DNA from: Sinorhizobium terangae
GTDB lineage: Bacteria > Pseudomonadota > Alphaproteobacteria > Rhizobiales > Rhizobiaceae
Direction: 5' to 3'
Assembly: GCF_029714365.1 (NCBI RefSeq)
Contig: NZ_CP121659.1
Coordinates: 2,604,001 to 2,668,000 of the forward strand
DNA: 64,000 nt
Shown here: positions 1 to 8,954 of the stretch, in pieces
How the letters are laid out: the number at the start of each line of letters is the position of its first letter
How positions within the stretch are numbered: the first letter of the stretch is position 1
Program-made: the position numbers and the translations under genes
The notes under the pieces: generated by a model
What the model saw: only the letters and a program-made list of their open reading frames with translations
Told to the model about the DNA's origin: nothing
The model's database searches: none

Positions 1-28
1 AACGCATACACCTATATCGAGGTCGATC

Positions 29-796
29 ATGACTGATTTCCGAAAGGAGCTCGCCGCGCGAATCTCCGAAATCGAAGCAAACAGCGAGTTCCGCAAGAGT
101 GCCGCCGATTTCCTGCGCCAGTCGATCGGTCCGAAATACTCGTACAACTACTTCTGGATGGACCGGCCAATCATCCAGTATCCGCAGGACATCGTCGCGA
201 TGCAGGAGATCATCTGGGCGACACGTCCCGATCTCATCATTGAAACCGGCATCGCCCACGGCGGCTCGCTCATCATGAGCGCATCGATCCTGGCGCTCCT
301 CGACATGAGCGACGCAATCGAGGCGGGCACGACGTTCGACCCCCGCGCCCCGCGCCGGAAGGTGCTGGGTGTCGACATCGATATCCGCGCCCACAACCGG
401 GAGGCAATCGAGGCCCACCCGATGTCGTCCCGGATCCACATGATCCAGGGGTCGAGCATCGAGCGCAACGTCGTCGAACGGGTCCGTGACTTTGCAAAAC
501 CGTTCGAGCGCGTCCTCGTCTGCCTCGACAGCAACCACACGCATGATCATGTGTTGGCGGAACTGGAGGCCTATGCGCCGCTGACGACGAAGGACAGCTA
601 TTGCGTCGTGTTCGACACGGTCATCGAAGACCTTCCGGAAGAGGCCTATCCCGACCGTCCGTGGGGCAAGGGAAACAACCCCAAGACCGCGGTGTGGAAA
701 TATCTTGAATCGCACCCGGAATTCGAGATCGACCGCTCGATTGACCGGAAACTGATGATCACCGTTGCTCCGGACGGCTTCCTGCGGCGCAAGTGA
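29..796 (+). CDS. CmcI-like (cephalosporin hydroxylase / rhamnosyl O-methyltransferase family) protein
   Basis: 255 residues, which fits the CmcI family (PF04989), a Rossmann-type SAM-dependent methyltransferase fold despite the historical name hydroxylase. The motif ETGIAHGGSL near residues 72-81 matches the glycine-rich SAM loop of this family, and VLGVDIDIR (about 112-120) gives the acidic ribose-binding strand end. No signal peptide or membrane segment is visible, so it is probably cytosolic. It starts 28 bases into the window, with a GAGG Shine-Dalgarno-like stretch before the ATG. Family members act in surface polysaccharide or natural-product decoration, so partners may lie upstream, outside the window. 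The substrate cannot be predicted. Confidence 0.8.
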   Translation: MTDFRKELAARISEIEANSEFRKSAADFLRQSIGPKYSYNYFWMDRPIIQYPQDIVAMQEIIWATRPDLIIETGIAHGGSLIMSASILALLDMSDAIEAGTTFDPRAPRRKVLGVDIDIRAHNREAIEAHPMSSRIHMIQGSSIERNVVERVRDFAKPFERVLVCLDSNHTHDHVLAELEAYAPLTTKDSYCVVFDTVIEDLPEEAYPDRPWGKGNNPKTAVWKYLESHPEFEIDRSIDRKLMITVAPDGFLRRK

Positions 797-909
797 TCAC
801 ACGAAGACGCTTTTCTGCAAAACGCCCCGGGACAGCGTCTCGGAGCGTTTGCATTTCACAAAGAAATTGAGGCCAGGCGACGGGAACAAGGGCTGAGCGC
901 TTCGGGAGG

Positions 910-1659
910 TCAGTCCCGCCGAAAGCCCTTGCTCGCCACCATCAGGTTGCGGGTGTAGTCCTCGCCGATGCGTCCCGCGACGAGATCGGCCGACGACAAC
1001 CGTTCGACGACGCGTCCACCGCGCATGACCGCCAGCCGGTCGCACATATGAGTGACGACCCCGAGATCATGGCTGACCATGATGAAGGTCAGCTTGCGGT
1101 CGCGACGCACCTGTTCAAGGAGGTTGAGCACCTCCGCCTGGACGGATGCATCAAGCGCCGATGTCGGCTCGTCGAGCAGCAGGATCGATGGTTCGAGAAT
1201 GAGCGCCCGCGCGATGGCGATGCGCTGGCGCTGCCCGCCGGACAGCTGGTGCGGGTAGCGGAATCGAAAGCCGGAACCGAGCCCCACCTCGTCCAGCGCC
1301 TTCAGGATGCGGCGTTCGCCGTCGCCGATGCCGTGGATCGCCAGCGGCTCCAGCAATTGCCGGTCAACTGTCTGGCGCGGATGCAGCGAACCGTAAGGAT
1401 CCTGGAACACCATCTGCACCGAGCGATAGAAGGCCTTGTCTCGGCGCGTGCCTTGAAGCTGCCGGTTCTCGACATGGATCGTACCCTCGGTTACCGGCGC
1501 AAGCCCCGCAACGGCCCTGAGCAAGGTGGATTTTCCCGAGCCGGATTCGCCGACAAGGCCGAAGGACTCACCGGCGGCGACATCGACGCCGACAGCGTCC
1601 AGCGCCTTGAAGTCGTCATAGCTGACCGTGAGGTTTTGAACGGAAACGGCAGTCGTCAT
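910..1659 (-). CDS. Peptide-type ABC transporter ATP-binding protein (DppF/NikE-like)
   Basis: 249 residues. Walker A GESGSGKST (about residues 36-44), Q-loop VFQDPYGSLHPRQ, signature LSGGQRQR, Walker B ILLLDEP and the switch H in VSHD are all present, so it should hydrolyse ATP. The start was set at the ATG overlapping the stop of the upstream ATPase (ATGA); the longer open frame has non-ABC sequence ahead of it. Last gene of a five-gene leftward transporter operon. It is shorter than DppF of E. coli and closer in length to nickel/opine-type ATPases, so the substrate is only broadly peptide-like. Confidence 0.9.
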   Translation of the reverse strand: MTTAVSVQNLTVSYDDFKALDAVGVDVAAGESFGLVGESGSGKSTLLRAVAGLAPVTEGTIHVENRQLQGTRRDKAFYRSVQMVFQDPYGSLHPRQTVDRQLLEPLAIHGIGDGERRILKALDEVGLGSGFRFRYPHQLSGGQRQRIAIARALILEPSILLLDEPTSALDASVQAEVLNLLEQVRRDRKLTFIMVSHDLGVVTHMCDRLAVMRGGRVVERLSSADLVAGRIGEDYTRNLMVASKGFRRD

Positions 1660-2489
1660 AGCGCCCACTCCGGCTTCCGGTCGAGGACGGGCAAGGGATG
1701 GCGGTCCGCCCCGATGACCGGCATGCAGTTCAGGAGGCCCTGCGTGTAGGGATGCTTGGCGCTGGCGAGATCCGATGCGGCGATTTCCTCGACGATCCTG
1801 CCTGCATACATCACCAGCACACGGTCGCAGAAGGACGAGACGAGCCTGAGATCGTGCGACACGAAGATCAATCCCATGCCGCGATCCGCGACCAGCTTGT
1901 CGAGGATCGACAACACTTCGAGTTGCACCGTTACGTCGAGGGCAGAGGTCGGTTCGTCGGCAATCAGCAGCTCCGGGCCCGCGACCAGCATCATGGCGAT
2001 CATCGCGCGCTGGCCCATGCCACCCGAGACCTCGTGCGGGTAAAGATCGAAGACGCGAGCCGGGTCGCGGATCTGCACCGCCGCGAGCATATCCAACGCC
2101 CGCTCCCGGGCCTCGGAACGGCTGACATTCTCGTGCCGCCGAAGCGTCTCGACGATCTGCCGGCCGATGCTCATCACCGGATTGAGCGAATATTTGGGAT
2201 CCTGTAGGATCATGGCAATGCGCTTGCCGCGAAGATCGCGGCGGACTTTTGGCGGCGCGGAAATGAGATCGATACCGCCGAAGGAAAGCGTCTTTGCCGT
2301 CACCTCGGCATGCGGCGGCGTCAGCCCCATGATCGCCCTGCCCGTCTGCGATTTGCCGGAACCGCTCTCGCCGACGATGCCGAGACGTTCGCGCCCGAGC
2401 GTAAAGGAGACGCCGCGCACGGCCTCGACCACGCCGGTGCGCGTTGGGAACCGGACCCTCAGGTCGTTGACGGTCAGAAGCGCGCTCAT
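1656..2489 (-). CDS. Peptide-type ABC transporter ATP-binding protein (DppD/NikD-like)
   Basis: 277 residues. Walker A GESGSGKSQ, Q-loop ILQDPKYSLNPVMSIG, signature VSGGMGQR, Walker B ELLIADEP and the switch SHD are seen. The C-terminus carries the HPYTQGLL region typical of oligopeptide ATPases (the HPY element). The Walker A ends in SQ where ST is usual, a common variant in this subfamily. Start at ATG 2489, overlapping the permease stop by four bases (ATGA), so it is translationally coupled. With the neighbouring ATPase it forms the expected heterodimer on the two permeases. Confidence 0.9.
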   Translation of the reverse strand: MSALLTVNDLRVRFPTRTGVVEAVRGVSFTLGRERLGIVGESGSGKSQTGRAIMGLTPPHAEVTAKTLSFGGIDLISAPPKVRRDLRGKRIAMILQDPKYSLNPVMSIGRQIVETLRRHENVSRSEARERALDMLAAVQIRDPARVFDLYPHEVSGGMGQRAMIAMMLVAGPELLIADEPTSALDVTVQLEVLSILDKLVADRGMGLIFVSHDLRLVSSFCDRVLVMYAGRIVEEIAASDLASAKHPYTQGLLNCMPVIGADRHPLPVLDRKPEWAL

Positions 2490-3418
2490 TGGCCGCTCTC
2501 CCGCGGATCGAGCGCATCGCGCAGGCCGTCGCCGAGGAGGTTGAAGCCGAGGCTGACGATCAGGATCGCGACACCGGGCATGGTGGCAACCCACCATTGA
2601 TCGAGAATGAAGCGGCGGCCGGAGGCGATCATCGCACCCCATTCCGGCAACGGCGGCTGCGCGCCAAGGCCAAGGAAACCGAGTCCCGCCGCCGTCAGGA
2701 TGATGCCGGCCATGTCGAGCGTGACGCGCACGATCAGCGACGACAGGCACATCGGCATGACGTGGCGGAAGATGATGCGCGTCGGCGACGCGCCCATCAG
2801 TTGCACGGCGGCGATATAGTCGGAATTGCGCACCGTCAGCGTCTCGGCGCGGGCGATGCGCGCATAGGGCGGCCAGGAGGTGATCGCAATTGCGATGACG
2901 GCGTTTTCAATACCGGGTCCAAGCGCCGCGACGAAGGCAAGCGCCAGGACGAGCTTCGGAAAGGCGAGGAAGATATCGGTGATGCGCATCAGCACGGCGT
3001 CGACCCAACCGCCGGAGTATCCGGCTACAGCGCCGACGATAAGGCCGATGGGCGCGGCGATGATCGCGACGAGCACGACCACCGCAAGCGTCAGTCGCGA
3101 CCCGTGAATAAGTCGCGACAGGATATCACGGCCCTGGTCGTCCGTGCCGAGCAGATAGCCCTCGCTTCCCGGCGGCAATAGCCGTGCGCCGGCAAGGTTG
3201 CCGACCACGGGCGAATGCGGCGCCAGCACATCGGCGAAGGCCGCCACGAAGACCAGCCCGAGCAGGATGATGAGACCGAGAACCGCCAAGCGGTTGGCCG
3301 AGAAGCGCCGCCAGGTCATGTAGGCGCGGCCGAGACGCGCCTGCGTGCGGGATTGTGGCCGGTCGGACAGCAGCCATTCGCGGCGTGTCATCGGTCGTGT
3401 TTCGGTGGCAAGGCTCAT
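2486..3418 (-). CDS. Peptide-type ABC transporter permease (DppC-like)
   Basis: 310 residues. An N-terminal cytoplasmic stretch and first membrane helix (ANRLAVLGLIILLGLVFVAAF) are followed by the periplasmic LLGTDDQGRDILSRLIHGSR segment typical of DppC/OppC, then five more helices. The coupling (EAA) loop reads YARIARAETLTVRNSDYIAAVQLMG, where the ATPase docks. Start ATG 3418 overlaps the stop of the upstream permease by ATGA. Inner-membrane partner of the DppB-like gene. Confidence 0.9.
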   Translation of the reverse strand: MSLATETRPMTRREWLLSDRPQSRTQARLGRAYMTWRRFSANRLAVLGLIILLGLVFVAAFADVLAPHSPVVGNLAGARLLPPGSEGYLLGTDDQGRDILSRLIHGSRLTLAVVVLVAIIAAPIGLIVGAVAGYSGGWVDAVLMRITDIFLAFPKLVLALAFVAALGPGIENAVIAIAITSWPPYARIARAETLTVRNSDYIAAVQLMGASPTRIIFRHVMPMCLSSLIVRVTLDMAGIILTAAGLGFLGLGAQPPLPEWGAMIASGRRFILDQWWVATMPGVAILIVSLGFNLLGDGLRDALDPRESGQ

Positions 3419-4476
3419 CGCGCGCGCGTCCTTGGATCGAGCGTCCGGTAGAGGAGATCGGACAGGAGATTGATGCCGATGAAGACCGATCCGATGACGA
3501 TCGTTCCGCCGAGCACGGCGTTCATATCGGCATTCTGCAGCGAATTGGTGATATAGAGGCCGAGCCCCGGCCAGGCGAAGACGGTTTCGGTAAGCACCGA
3601 CCCTTCGAGCAGGCCCGCATAGGAGAGCGCAATCACCGTAACGAGCGGGACGGCCGCGTTGCGCAGCGCGTGGCCCCAGATGATCCGCGCTTCCGAAAGA
3701 CCTTTGGCGCGCGCGGCGACGATATACTCCTGCTGCAGTTCGTTCAGCATGAAGCTGCGGGTCATGCGGCTGATATAGGCGAGCGAGAAATAGCCGAGCA
3801 GCGACGCCGGCAGCACGATGTGGCGGAAGACGTCGCGGAAGACATCCCATTGCCCCTGCCAAAGAGCGTCGACGAGATAAAACCCCGTGATCGGCGAAAA
3901 CGTATATTCGTAGACGACATCGATGCGGCCGGGATAGGCGACCCATTGCAGCCGGGCGTAGAAGACGAGCAGGGCCAATAGCGCAAGCCAGAAAATCGGA
4001 ACCGAGTAGCCGACGAGGCCGATGACGCGGACGATCTGGTCGGCGATGCTGGCGCGCTTGACCGCTGCGAGCACGCCGAGCGGCACACCGATAAAGGCGC
4101 CAATCAACGTTCCAAGCGTCGCGAGCTCGATCGTCGCCGGGAACACGCGGCGGATATCCGTCATGACAGGGTTTGTCGTCAGCACCGAAGTGCCGAAATC
4201 ACCGGAAAGCGCCTGTCGGACATAGATGAAGAACTGGTGGTAGAGAGGCTGGTTGAGCCCCATCGCCTCACGCGTTCTCTCGACGACATGCGAAGGCGCC
4301 CGGTCGCCGAGAACGGCGAGGACCGGATCGATCGGAATCACGCGCCCAATGAAGAAGGTGACGGCGAGAAGGCCGAGATAGGTGGTCGCCACGACGACGA
4401 GGAATTGCAGTGCCGAGGCCACAACCTTTCGGGAACGGGCGCGTCTGCGCCCGCTCAGTCGTTCTGTTCCGCTCAT
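3415..4476 (-). CDS. Peptide-type ABC transporter permease (DppB-like)
   Basis: 353 residues from the ATG. DppB/OppB fold: N-terminal helix, the DPVLAVLGDRAPSHVVERTREAMGL-type periplasmic region, then helices with an EAA loop YIVAARAKGLSEARIIWGHALRNA. An in-frame TTG two codons upstream (4482) sits 8 bases from an AAAGGA Shine-Dalgarno, better spaced than the ATG (14 bases), so translation may begin there. The basic N-terminus (RRRARSRK) fits a cytoplasmic leader. First permease after the binding-protein gene in the operon. Confidence 0.9.
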   Translation of the reverse strand: MSGTERLSGRRRARSRKVVASALQFLVVVATTYLGLLAVTFFIGRVIPIDPVLAVLGDRAPSHVVERTREAMGLNQPLYHQFFIYVRQALSGDFGTSVLTTNPVMTDIRRVFPATIELATLGTLIGAFIGVPLGVLAAVKRASIADQIVRVIGLVGYSVPIFWLALLALLVFYARLQWVAYPGRIDVVYEYTFSPITGFYLVDALWQGQWDVFRDVFRHIVLPASLLGYFSLAYISRMTRSFMLNELQQEYIVAARAKGLSEARIIWGHALRNAAVPLVTVIALSYAGLLEGSVLTETVFAWPGLGLYITNSLQNADMNAVLGGTIVIGSVFIGINLLSDLLYRTLDPRTRAR

Positions 4477-4500
4477 GCTCAAGGGAACGGTCCTTTCGGG

Positions 4501-6141
4501 TTATTCCTTGGAAACGTTCCAAACGTAGTTGGTGTCGAAGCTCGGACCGAGCTTGAGGCCCTTCAGGTTGCCGCGAAGGCCAGCAACTTCCGTCTGCTGG
4601 AAGATGATGACGAACGGGCTTTCCGCCAGAACGGTCTTCTGGAGCTCCTTGTAGGTCTCCGCGCGCTTGGCGCTATCGCGCTCGAGAAGCGCCTCCTTGG
4701 TCTTCTTCGTCAGCTCCGGAACGTCCCAGGCATTGCGCCAGGCAAGCGTCTTGTTCTTGCCCTCGTCGGAATTATCAGGGTTGCTGGTGAAGGTTTCGGC
4801 GTTCGAGTTCGGGTCGAAATAATCCATGCCCCATTGGCCGATATACATGTCGTGGTTACGGGCACGATACTTCGTCAGCGTCTGCTTGCCGTCGCCGGGA
4901 ATGATCTCGAGCTTCACGCCCGCCTGTCCAAGCGTCTGCTGGAAGGATTCGGCAACGCCGGTGACCGGCTGCGAGTTGCGCACGTCCATGGTGACGGTGA
5001 AGCCGTCGGGATAACCGGCTTTCGCCAGCAGCTCCTTGGCCTTGGCCACATCGAGCTTGTAGGGGTTCTCGTCAAGCGCACCCAGAACGCCCTTCGGCAG
5101 GAAGCTCTGGTGGATTTCGCCGATGCCCTTGATCAGGGTCGAGCCAATCGCGTCGTAATCGACGAGGTATTTGAAGGCTTCGCGCACTTCGGGCTTCGCC
5201 AGCGCCTCGTTCTTCTGGTTGAGGCTGATGTAGTAGACCGTACCCTTCGCTGCGCTGGTCGTCGCCAGGTCGCCGTTCTTTGCCACGGCCTCGTAGTCGC
5301 CCGGCTCCAGGTTGCGCGCGACGTCGACATCACCCGCCTCAAGCGCAAGCCGCTGGCCGGAGCTTTCCTTCATGTGCCGGTAGATGACGCGGGCGAGCTT
5401 CGCCTGTTCGCCGTAATAGTTGTCGTTGCGCTCCAGCACAACGACTTCATTCGCGCGCCATTCACGCAGCTTGAACGGGCCGGAGCCGGCATAACCTGTC
5501 TTCAGCCATTCGTTGCCGAAGTCGTTGTCGTACTTGTATTCCTCAGTCGGCGTCACGGCCTTGACGTGCTCGAGCACCAGCTTCTTGTCGACAACCGAAG
5601 CGACCGTCGCGGTCAGGCAGTTGAGGACAAAGCTCGGTGCATAGGCCTGGTCGACGGTGAAGACGAAGGTGGTTTCGTCAGCCGCCTTCGCCTTTTCGGT
5701 GACGTTGTCGCCGTTGAGGCCGAACTGAGTAAGGATGAAGGCAGGGCTCTTGTCGAGCTTCACGGCACGTTCGAACGAATAGGCGACGTCCTCGGCCGTG
5801 ATAGGATTGCCGGATGCGAACTTCATGCCGGGCTTCAGCTTGAACGTATAGGTCAGGCCATCGTCGGAGACTGTCCAGCTGTCCGCGAGATCGCCGACGA
5901 CCTTGGTCGTGTCGTTAAGATCCAGGCGGACGAGCAGGCTATAGGTGTTACTGGTCATCTCGGCGGTCGAAAGCTCGAAAGCCTCGCCCGGATCCATGGT
6001 GATGATGTCGTCGATCGCGAAGGCTTCGACCAGCGTGTCCTTCGGCGTCTCTGCGAAGGCAGGCTGGGAAGCGCCCATCACCATGGCAAGTGCTGCCGAA
6101 GCGGCAAGCAGTCGAAAACGTCCATTGAGCTTGTGCATCAT
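4501..6141 (-). CDS. ABC transporter substrate-binding protein, family 5 (peptide/opine type)
   Basis: 546 residues, normal for SBP_bac_5 proteins. A Sec signal peptide of about 29 residues ends in SQPAFA. The domain then shows typical family-5 segments: DAGLTYTF-like LTYTFKLKPGMKFASGNPITAEDVAYSFERA and the C-terminal QQTEVAGLRG. It should bind substrate in the periplasm and feed the DppBC-like permeases. A GAGGGAAC Shine-Dalgarno precedes the ATGATG start. The gap to the downstream permease is only about 20 bases. The neighbouring dipeptidase gene supports a dipeptide or D-amino-acid-containing substrate; this is inference. Confidence 0.9.
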   Translation of the reverse strand: MMHKLNGRFRLLAASAALAMVMGASQPAFAETPKDTLVEAFAIDDIITMDPGEAFELSTAEMTSNTYSLLVRLDLNDTTKVVGDLADSWTVSDDGLTYTFKLKPGMKFASGNPITAEDVAYSFERAVKLDKSPAFILTQFGLNGDNVTEKAKAADETTFVFTVDQAYAPSFVLNCLTATVASVVDKKLVLEHVKAVTPTEEYKYDNDFGNEWLKTGYAGSGPFKLREWRANEVVVLERNDNYYGEQAKLARVIYRHMKESSGQRLALEAGDVDVARNLEPGDYEAVAKNGDLATTSAAKGTVYYISLNQKNEALAKPEVREAFKYLVDYDAIGSTLIKGIGEIHQSFLPKGVLGALDENPYKLDVAKAKELLAKAGYPDGFTVTMDVRNSQPVTGVAESFQQTLGQAGVKLEIIPGDGKQTLTKYRARNHDMYIGQWGMDYFDPNSNAETFTSNPDNSDEGKNKTLAWRNAWDVPELTKKTKEALLERDSAKRAETYKELQKTVLAESPFVIIFQQTEVAGLRGNLKGLKLGPSFDTNYVWNVSKE

Positions 6142-6192
6142 TTTTGCAGTTCCCTCGTTTTTAACGCCCTTTCCGGGCCTTTCTTCATGGCA

Positions 6193-7248
6193 TCAGGCAG
6201 GCTCGTGCCATGCCTGTCCCAGAACTCTCAGCCAGTTCTCCCGGCATATCTTTGCCAGTTCGGCCTCACCATATCCGGCGTCTTGTAGTGCTGCAACGAG
6301 CCTCTGGTTACCTGCCGCGTCGGCGATTTCCTCCGGTATGGTCGCGCCGTCGAAATCCGATCCGAGTGCGACGCAATCAATCCCCATGCGCTCGACCATG
6401 TAGTCGACATGGCGCACCATGTCGGACAGAGGCGTTGCCGCATTCTCCTGCCCGTCCGGGCGAAGCATCGTCGTCGCGTAGTTGAGGCCGACGAGCCCAC
6501 GGCTTTCGCGCACGGCGTCGAGCTGCCGGTCGGTGAGATTGCGGGCGACGGGCGTCAGCGCATGGGCATTGGAATGGCTGGCGACAAGCGGCTGGTCGGT
6601 CGTCTTCGCAACGTCCCAGAAACCCTGCTCGGTAATGTGCGCCAGATCGATGAGGATGCCGAGCCGGTTGCAGGCGCGCACCAGTTCGAAGCCGGCCTCG
6701 GTGAGGCCCGCGCCCGTGTCGGGTGACATCGGATAGGCGAACGGCACGCCGTGGCCGAAAACATTGTGGCGGCTCCAGACCGGACCAAGCGACCGAAGCC
6801 CGGCGGCATAAAAGGTTTCGAGCGCTGCCAGATCGGGCCCGATCGCCTCGCAGCCCTCCATATGCAGGACCGAGGCGAAGATGCCGTCCGCGATCGCCGA
6901 CCGGATTTCCGCGGTCGAGCGACAAAGCCTCCAGGCCCCGGCGCGATCGAGCCTCACGGCGATGTCGGCAAGCTCCATCGCGGTAGCAAGCGACGGGAGA
7001 CGGTCAAGCGGCGCGGAGAGAGGGGTGGCGTAGTGACCGTTTTCGTCCGGCGTCTTCAGCACCAGATCGCCGGATGGGATGTAGATTGCCGAAAGACCGC
7101 CGACCAACCCGCCGCTCTTGGCGCGCGGCGCATCGATATGGCCCTTATCGGTCCCCTCGGCGAATTCGGTTACCGGATCGCCTCCGCTGCGCCCGTGCTG
7201 CCAGAGGCGCAGAAGCACGTCGTTGTGGCCGTCGAAAACCGCCTGCAT
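6193..7248 (-). CDS. Membrane dipeptidase (M19 renal dipeptidase family)
   Basis: 351 residues. The N-terminal DGHND supplies the HxD zinc ligands, HMEGCEA the bridging Glu region, ASHSNA and the following residues the next His, and LGSDFDG the late Asp motif, all hallmarks of M19 zinc dipeptidases. No signal peptide is present, so it is probably cytoplasmic. The start at 7248 has AAGGA eight bases upstream; an upstream ATG adds 16 residues that do not fit the family. It leads the peptide transporter operon, suggesting import followed by cleavage of dipeptides (possibly D-residue-containing). Confidence 0.88.
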   Translation of the reverse strand: MQAVFDGHNDVLLRLWQHGRSGGDPVTEFAEGTDKGHIDAPRAKSGGLVGGLSAIYIPSGDLVLKTPDENGHYATPLSAPLDRLPSLATAMELADIAVRLDRAGAWRLCRSTAEIRSAIADGIFASVLHMEGCEAIGPDLAALETFYAAGLRSLGPVWSRHNVFGHGVPFAYPMSPDTGAGLTEAGFELVRACNRLGILIDLAHITEQGFWDVAKTTDQPLVASHSNAHALTPVARNLTDRQLDAVRESRGLVGLNYATTMLRPDGQENAATPLSDMVRHVDYMVERMGIDCVALGSDFDGATIPEEIADAAGNQRLVAALQDAGYGEAELAKICRENWLRVLGQAWHEPA

Positions 7249-7471
7249 TCCCAGATTCCTTCGCATTATCAGGGAGATCGGATGGAATGCTTCCATGCCG
7301 CATCCAAAGAAGGGACGCGGGCGATGCTATTGAAACAGTTCGGCCATTTCAATGAAATTCAGGGGTTTTCCCAGCGTAATCTGTAGTGAAATGTTGCAAG
7401 TACCCCGTGCTGATTGCTGACGCCAGGTAGCACATGGGCCAGAGCACCACTTGGATGACACCGTCGGCCGG

Positions 7472-7813
7472 TCAGTGGAACGTCGACTTGGAAAAGAGAT
7501 TGAGAACCAGCACGCCGGCGATGATGAGCGCCAGCCCGGAAACGGCCGGCAGGTCGAGCTTCTGATCGAAGACGAGATAGCCGGCGACAGAGATCAGCAC
7601 GATGCCGAGACCGCTCCACAGCGCGTAGGCGATGCCAACCGGAATATAGCGCAGCGTGTAGGACAGGAAAAAGAACGCGACGCCATAGCACAGCACCATG
7701 ACCACCGTGGGCGCCAGCCGTGAGAAATGCTGCGCTGCCTGCATCGCGGAGGTGCCGAGCACCTCGAAGATGATGGCGATCACCAGGACCGTGTAGAGCA
7801 TGGCGGGGTTCAT
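7472..7813 (-). CDS. Small multidrug resistance (SMR) family efflux protein
   Basis: 113 residues with four predicted membrane helices, as in EmrE (110). The essential membrane-embedded glutamate is present (E17, in IIFEVLGTSAMQ). The segment AYALWSGLGIVLISVAGYLVF matches the conserved third helix. SMR proteins act as dimers exchanging protons for cationic compounds or guanidinium. The gene lies just downstream of, and in line with, the TetR regulator gene (about 50 bases apart), which probably represses both. The longer open frame upstream of ATG 7813 is shared with the regulator region and was not used. Confidence 0.9.
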   Translation of the reverse strand: MNPAMLYTVLVIAIIFEVLGTSAMQAAQHFSRLAPTVVMVLCYGVAFFFLSYTLRYIPVGIAYALWSGLGIVLISVAGYLVFDQKLDLPAVSGLALIIAGVLVLNLFSKSTFH

Positions 7814-7862
7814 GGGACGTCTCCGGTGGACGAGTTGAGAGCGATCTGCTCCGGTTTCTTGC

Positions 7863-8423
7863 CTATTGCAGTGAAAGCGCCTTGAGGTTTTGGAGCAGAA
7901 GCGCACGGGTTGGCGCATCGATCTCATGGCTCTCAAGCAGGTCCGCCAGCCAGACGCCGTCGGCGGCGAAACGGGCGAGCAGGCAATTCGGCGAGGAATC
8001 GGTCGCTGCGAACTCGTCCGCGCGCCGTGCCACCCAGTCGCGCCAGCGCGCCTTGAGATGCGGCTCGGCGAGCAATGCGATCGTCAGCACCTGCCAACCC
8101 TTTCCATCCGCCTCCGCCTCGAGCGCGAAGCAGACCGTCAGATAGGCGCGGGTAAACCGCCCGCACTCGACATCGTCGGCTTCCATTGCCGCCTCGATCG
8201 CCCGATCGAAACGCGCGACGAGTTCGTCGAAGAGACCGTCGAGGAGCGCGAGCTTGTTCGGGAAATGATGCAGGAGCCCGCCCTTGCTGACGCCTGCCGC
8301 CTGCGACACCGCGTCCAGCGTCACGGCACCGATGCCCTGCTCCAGCGACAGGCGCGCGGCAACCTCCAGCAATTGCTGGCGAACCCGCTCCGGCTGCTTC
8401 TTCCTGTGATACGCGCTTGTCAT
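7863..8423 (-). CDS. TetR/AcrR family transcriptional regulator
   Basis: 186 residues. The N-terminal helix-turn-helix spans about residues 10-56: LLEVAARLSLEQGIGAVTLDAVSQAAGVSKGGLLHHFPNK is the classic TetR_N pattern. The C-terminal ligand domain is that of the TetR_C_33-like group often beside SMR pumps. ATG 8423 was chosen; a TTG two codons upstream is possible. A 6-bp inverted repeat with 2-bp spacer lies 14 bases before the start and is a likely autoregulatory operator. Likely controls the downstream efflux gene and perhaps the divergent haemoglobin gene. Confidence 0.9.
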   Translation of the reverse strand: MTSAYHRKKQPERVRQQLLEVAARLSLEQGIGAVTLDAVSQAAGVSKGGLLHHFPNKLALLDGLFDELVARFDRAIEAAMEADDVECGRFTRAYLTVCFALEAEADGKGWQVLTIALLAEPHLKARWRDWVARRADEFAATDSSPNCLLARFAADGVWLADLLESHEIDAPTRALLLQNLKALSLQ

Positions 8424-8436
8424 GCCCAATAAAGAT

Positions 8437-8450
8437 ACCGTCTGGACGGT
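8437..8450. promoter_or_regulatory. Putative TetR operator
   Basis: ACCGTC-TG-GACGGT, a perfect 6-bp inverted repeat, lies 14 bases upstream of the TetR gene start and about 105 bases upstream of the divergent haemoglobin gene. ACCGTC/GACGGT half sites are common for TetR proteins controlling efflux genes. Assignment to this regulator is inference from position. Confidence 0.6.
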
Positions 8451-8555
8451 TTGTCAAGAGGCTTGGTTTGGCCGACGCGATGAAACGCCGCAAATGGTTG
8501 AAAGAGATTGTCGGAAGGCGGGTCGCGTTATACCAATCCGGCAAAGGACGACTAT

Positions 8556-8948
8556 ATGGCCGAAACCGGAACGACAACCCTTTACGAAGCAATCGGCGGC
8601 GACGCCACGGTTCGCGCGCTTACACGGCGCTTTTACGCGCTCATGGACAGCCTGCCTGAAGCCGCCCGCTGCCGGGCCGTTCATCCGCCGGATCTCTCGG
8701 GCAGCGAGGAGAAACTCTACGAATATTTGACCGGCTGGCTCGGCGGGCCGCCGATCTATGTGGAAAAGCGCGGCCATCCAATGCTGCGCCGCCGGCATTT
8801 CATCGCGGAAATCGGCCCGGCAGAACGCGACGAATGGCTTCTTTGCTTCACCCGCGCGCTCGAAGAGACGGTTGCCCATCCGAAATTGCGGTCAATCATT
8901 CTCGAACCGATCACGCGGCTTGCCCATCACATGCAGAACAAGGAATAG
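8556..8948 (+). CDS. Group II truncated haemoglobin
   Basis: 130 residues. TLYEAIGGDATVRALTRRFYALMDSLPEA opens the 2-on-2 globin fold; the segment YLTGWLGGPPIYVEKRGHPMLRRRHFIAEIG holds the proximal His and the group II hallmark Trp. It should bind haem and O2/NO in the cytosol; related proteins serve in NO or peroxide protection. ATG 8556 gives the family length; upstream in-frame sequence is poorly conserved in character. It is followed six bases later by a DUF423 gene, likely one transcription unit. Confidence 0.87.
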   Translation: MAETGTTTLYEAIGGDATVRALTRRFYALMDSLPEAARCRAVHPPDLSGSEEKLYEYLTGWLGGPPIYVEKRGHPMLRRRHFIAEIGPAERDEWLLCFTRALEETVAHPKLRSIILEPITRLAHHMQNKE

Positions 8949-8954
8949 TCTTCG

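Noticed and set aside
4237..6288. 683-residue open frame on the plus strand opposite the binding-protein gene
   Set aside because: It mirrors the codons of the family-5 binding protein, has no domain I can recognise and no operon context; high GC makes long antisense frames common.
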